From: Alphaproteobacteria bacterium HGW-Alphaproteobacteria-1
Lineage (GTDB): Bacteria; Pseudomonadota; Alphaproteobacteria; Rhodobacterales; Rhodobacteraceae
Assembly: GCA_002842985.1 (NCBI GenBank)
Contig: PHEQ01000013.1
Location: forward strand, 54,039-118,038
Direction: 5' to 3'
DNA: 64,000 nucleotides
Shown here in pieces: positions 63,002 through 64,000 of the stretch. The position numbers and the translations under genes are program-made. Positions within the stretch are counted from its first letter, which is position 1. The number at the start of each line of letters is the position of its first letter. The notes below the pieces were generated by a model. It saw only the letters and a program-made list of their open reading frames with translations, ran no database searches and was not told the DNA's origin.

Positions 63002-64000
63002 TCAGGCTCCTGTCTGTGGCTCGGCGGGGGGAATGGCGTCGGTCAGCATGAAGGCGAAGGTGTCGGCATCCGGCAGCCCGGCCAGCGAGATGACGCTGGT
63101 CTGCCCCGCGCCCCCCTCGCACCACCAGTAGCTGCGCCCGGTCGCGGCGAGGTGATGGTCGCTGGCGCGGATCCCGCTCCAGACCGAGCCATCGCCGCCG
63201 CCCGCATCGCCGCCTTGCCCCCAGAGCGCGCGGCGCGCCAGAAGCCCGGCCATCTGCGCGGCCCCCTCCGGCAGGCGCGGCGCGGTCAGCGCGGCCAGGT
63301 CGGCCTCGACCGCCTCAAGCGCGCGGCCCGCGCGCGCCGCCAGCAAGAGCGCGTCGCAGGCACCATACCAGCGCCGGTCCGGCGCCGCGAGCACCGGCGG
63401 CGGCATCAGCCGCGCGTGCTCGTCCGCGAGCACCAGCACCAGCGGAAAGAGCCGCCCCTGCCGGTCGACGGAGGGCAGCAGCACGCCCGTCACGGTGCCC
63501 GCCTGCTCATGGGCGCGCAGGCTGCGCGTCCAGTCGCCGCGCAGGATGTCGGGACCGATCCAGAACCGCCAGGGCGGAGCCTGCCGCCAGGCCGCCTCCC
63601 AACCCGAGCCCAGCAGCTCGCGCGTGGCCTGCACCAGTGGCAACAGCCAGTCCTCGAGCGGGCGCAGAAGATCCTGCGCGATGGCGCGCGAGATGAAATC
63701 GCCGCGCGCGGGCAGCTTGCCGAAAAGCCCGGCCTCACAGGGACCGGTCGCCTCGGGGGCCGGGGTCGTCCAGGCAGCGGGTCCGGGTGCGGCCTCTGGC
63801 TCCGGTGTGTGCTCCGCCTCTGGCTCCGGTGTGTGCTCCGCCTCCGACTCCGGTGTGTACTCCGCCTTTGGCTCCGGTGTGTACTCCGCCTTTGGCTCCG
63901 GTGTGTGCTCCGCCTCTGGCTCCGGTGTGTGCTCCGCCTCCGCCTCCGGCTCCGCGCCCTCTGTCACCGCCTCGGTCTCTGCTGCGGTCTCTGGCGCGGC
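63002..64000 (-). CDS. tagF: TagF-like type VI secretion protein with repeat-rich N-terminus (probably 5' truncated)
   Basis: At least 322 residues. The TagF (DUF2094) domain begins near residue 85 after the GTG at 63967, with GLFGKLPARGDFISRAIAQDLLRPLEDWLLPLVQ, then ILRGDWTRSLRAHEQAGTVTGVLLPSVDRQGRLFPLVLVL. TagF proteins restrain T6SS assembly in Pseudomonas and Agrobacterium. The N-terminal ~80 residues are acidic, with a TPE(P)-rich 8-residue repeat encoded by 24-bp tandem units. A GTG at 63967 is a possible start, but the frame stays open to the window edge with the same low-complexity composition, so the true start may lie beyond. Confidence 0.75.
   Translation of the reverse strand, partial: AAPETAAETEAVTEGAEPEAEAEHTPEPEAEHTPEPKAEYTPEPKAEYTPESEAEHTPEPEAEHTPEPEAAPGPAAWTTPAPEATGPCEAGLFGKLPARGDFISRAIAQDLLRPLEDWLLPLVQATRELLGSGWEAAWRQAPPWRFWIGPDILRGDWTRSLRAHEQAGTVTGVLLPSVDRQGRLFPLVLVLADEHARLMPPPVLAAPDRRWYGACDALLLAARAGRALEAVEADLAALTAPRLPEGAAQMAGLLARRALWGQGGDAGGGDGSVWSGIRASDHHLAATGRSYWWCEGGAGQTSVISLAGLPDADTFAFMLTDAIPPAEPQTGA
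63798..63941 (-). repeat. 24-bp tandem repeat inside tagF
   Basis: Six units, starting at 63798, 63822, 63846, 63870, 63894 and 63918, with consensus GGCTCCGGTGTGTGCTCC plus a short tail on the plus strand. They encode [EK]AE[HY]TPE[PS], six times. Differences are mostly single substitutions, suggesting recent expansion or contraction by slippage. Repeat number may vary between strains. Confidence 0.85.

Noticed and set aside
63798..63941. A CRISPR array in the 24-bp repeats
   Set aside because: Units are contiguous without unique spacers, are in frame with tagF and encode a regular 8-residue repeat.

Overview
The window is a continuous, high-GC, gene-dense chromosomal stretch from an alphaproteobacterium, most likely a member of the Rhodobacteraceae (Roseobacter group). 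This follows from gene order and content: a hemD / mitofilin-like / hemY block divergent from tsaD-gpsA, a DctBD-regulated TRAP C4-dicarboxylate operon, a motB-flgEKLI flagellar block preceded by CtrA-type TTAA-N7-TTAA boxes, a CuyA-type lyase, and a dimethylglycine-dehydrogenase-like oxidoreductase. I see no rRNA, tRNA, CRISPR array, insertion sequence or prophage. The window is cut at both ends: inside gspK on the left and probably inside tagF on the right.

Layout. 1-7.6 kb: type II secretion genes gspK(partial)-L-M, an opposing TPR-like lipoprotein, then gspD-E-F. 7.7-13.4 kb: proA, yciB/ispZ, an EamA permease, ftsY and an orphan NuoE-NuoF fusion flavoprotein. 13.5-21.7 kb: an AlkB-like membrane di-iron hydroxylase with a small secreted protein, an ScfR-family acyl-CoA-responsive regulator with its own TTTGCAAA boxes, an inositol-phosphatase-family enzyme, an FtsX-type ABC exporter (ybbAP) next to tesA, and a cold-shock protein. 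21.9-27 kb: an L,D-transpeptidase, a possible 30-residue protein, a Bcr/CflA efflux pump and the operon tsaD-gpsA-yciI-EVE. 27-37 kb: hemD, Mic60-like, hemY, dctB-dctD, dctP-dctQ-dctM. 37-43 kb: motB and flgE-K-L-I. 43-51.4 kb: pncB, a LysR regulator divergent from cuyA, pheT, ytoQ, a universal stress protein and gatB. 51.4-57.5 kb: a TPP-riboswitch-controlled thiamine operon thiD-O-S-G-E-F-Y-tenA with translationally coupled genes. 57.5-60 kb: the dimethylglycine-dehydrogenase-like protein. 60.3-64 kb: the ppkA-pppA-tagF phospho-regulatory module of a type VI secretion system.

How it fits together. The two-component pair DctBD lies directly upstream of the TRAP transporter it probably controls, but DctD has lost the sigma-54 contact loop, and a perfect 14-bp palindrome sits between dctD and dctP. 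The thiamine operon builds both halves of thiamine and includes salvage functions (TenA, ThiY). Its ThiY has no permease or ATPase partner here, and its ThiF lacks one zinc-binding Cys pair but has a rhodanese-like tail. Most regulatory signals were found by eye: CtrA boxes, ScfR boxes, the TPP riboswitch, a LysR intergenic dyad, hairpin terminators and a G/C-rich palindromic repeat family behind ftsY and the ybbP gene.

Nothing in the window is clearly a wholly new system. The best leads are the GAFTGA-less DctD with its palindrome, the ScfR self-regulatory site, the 30-residue ORF with a good ribosome binding site, and the 24-bp repeat-encoded N-terminal region of TagF.
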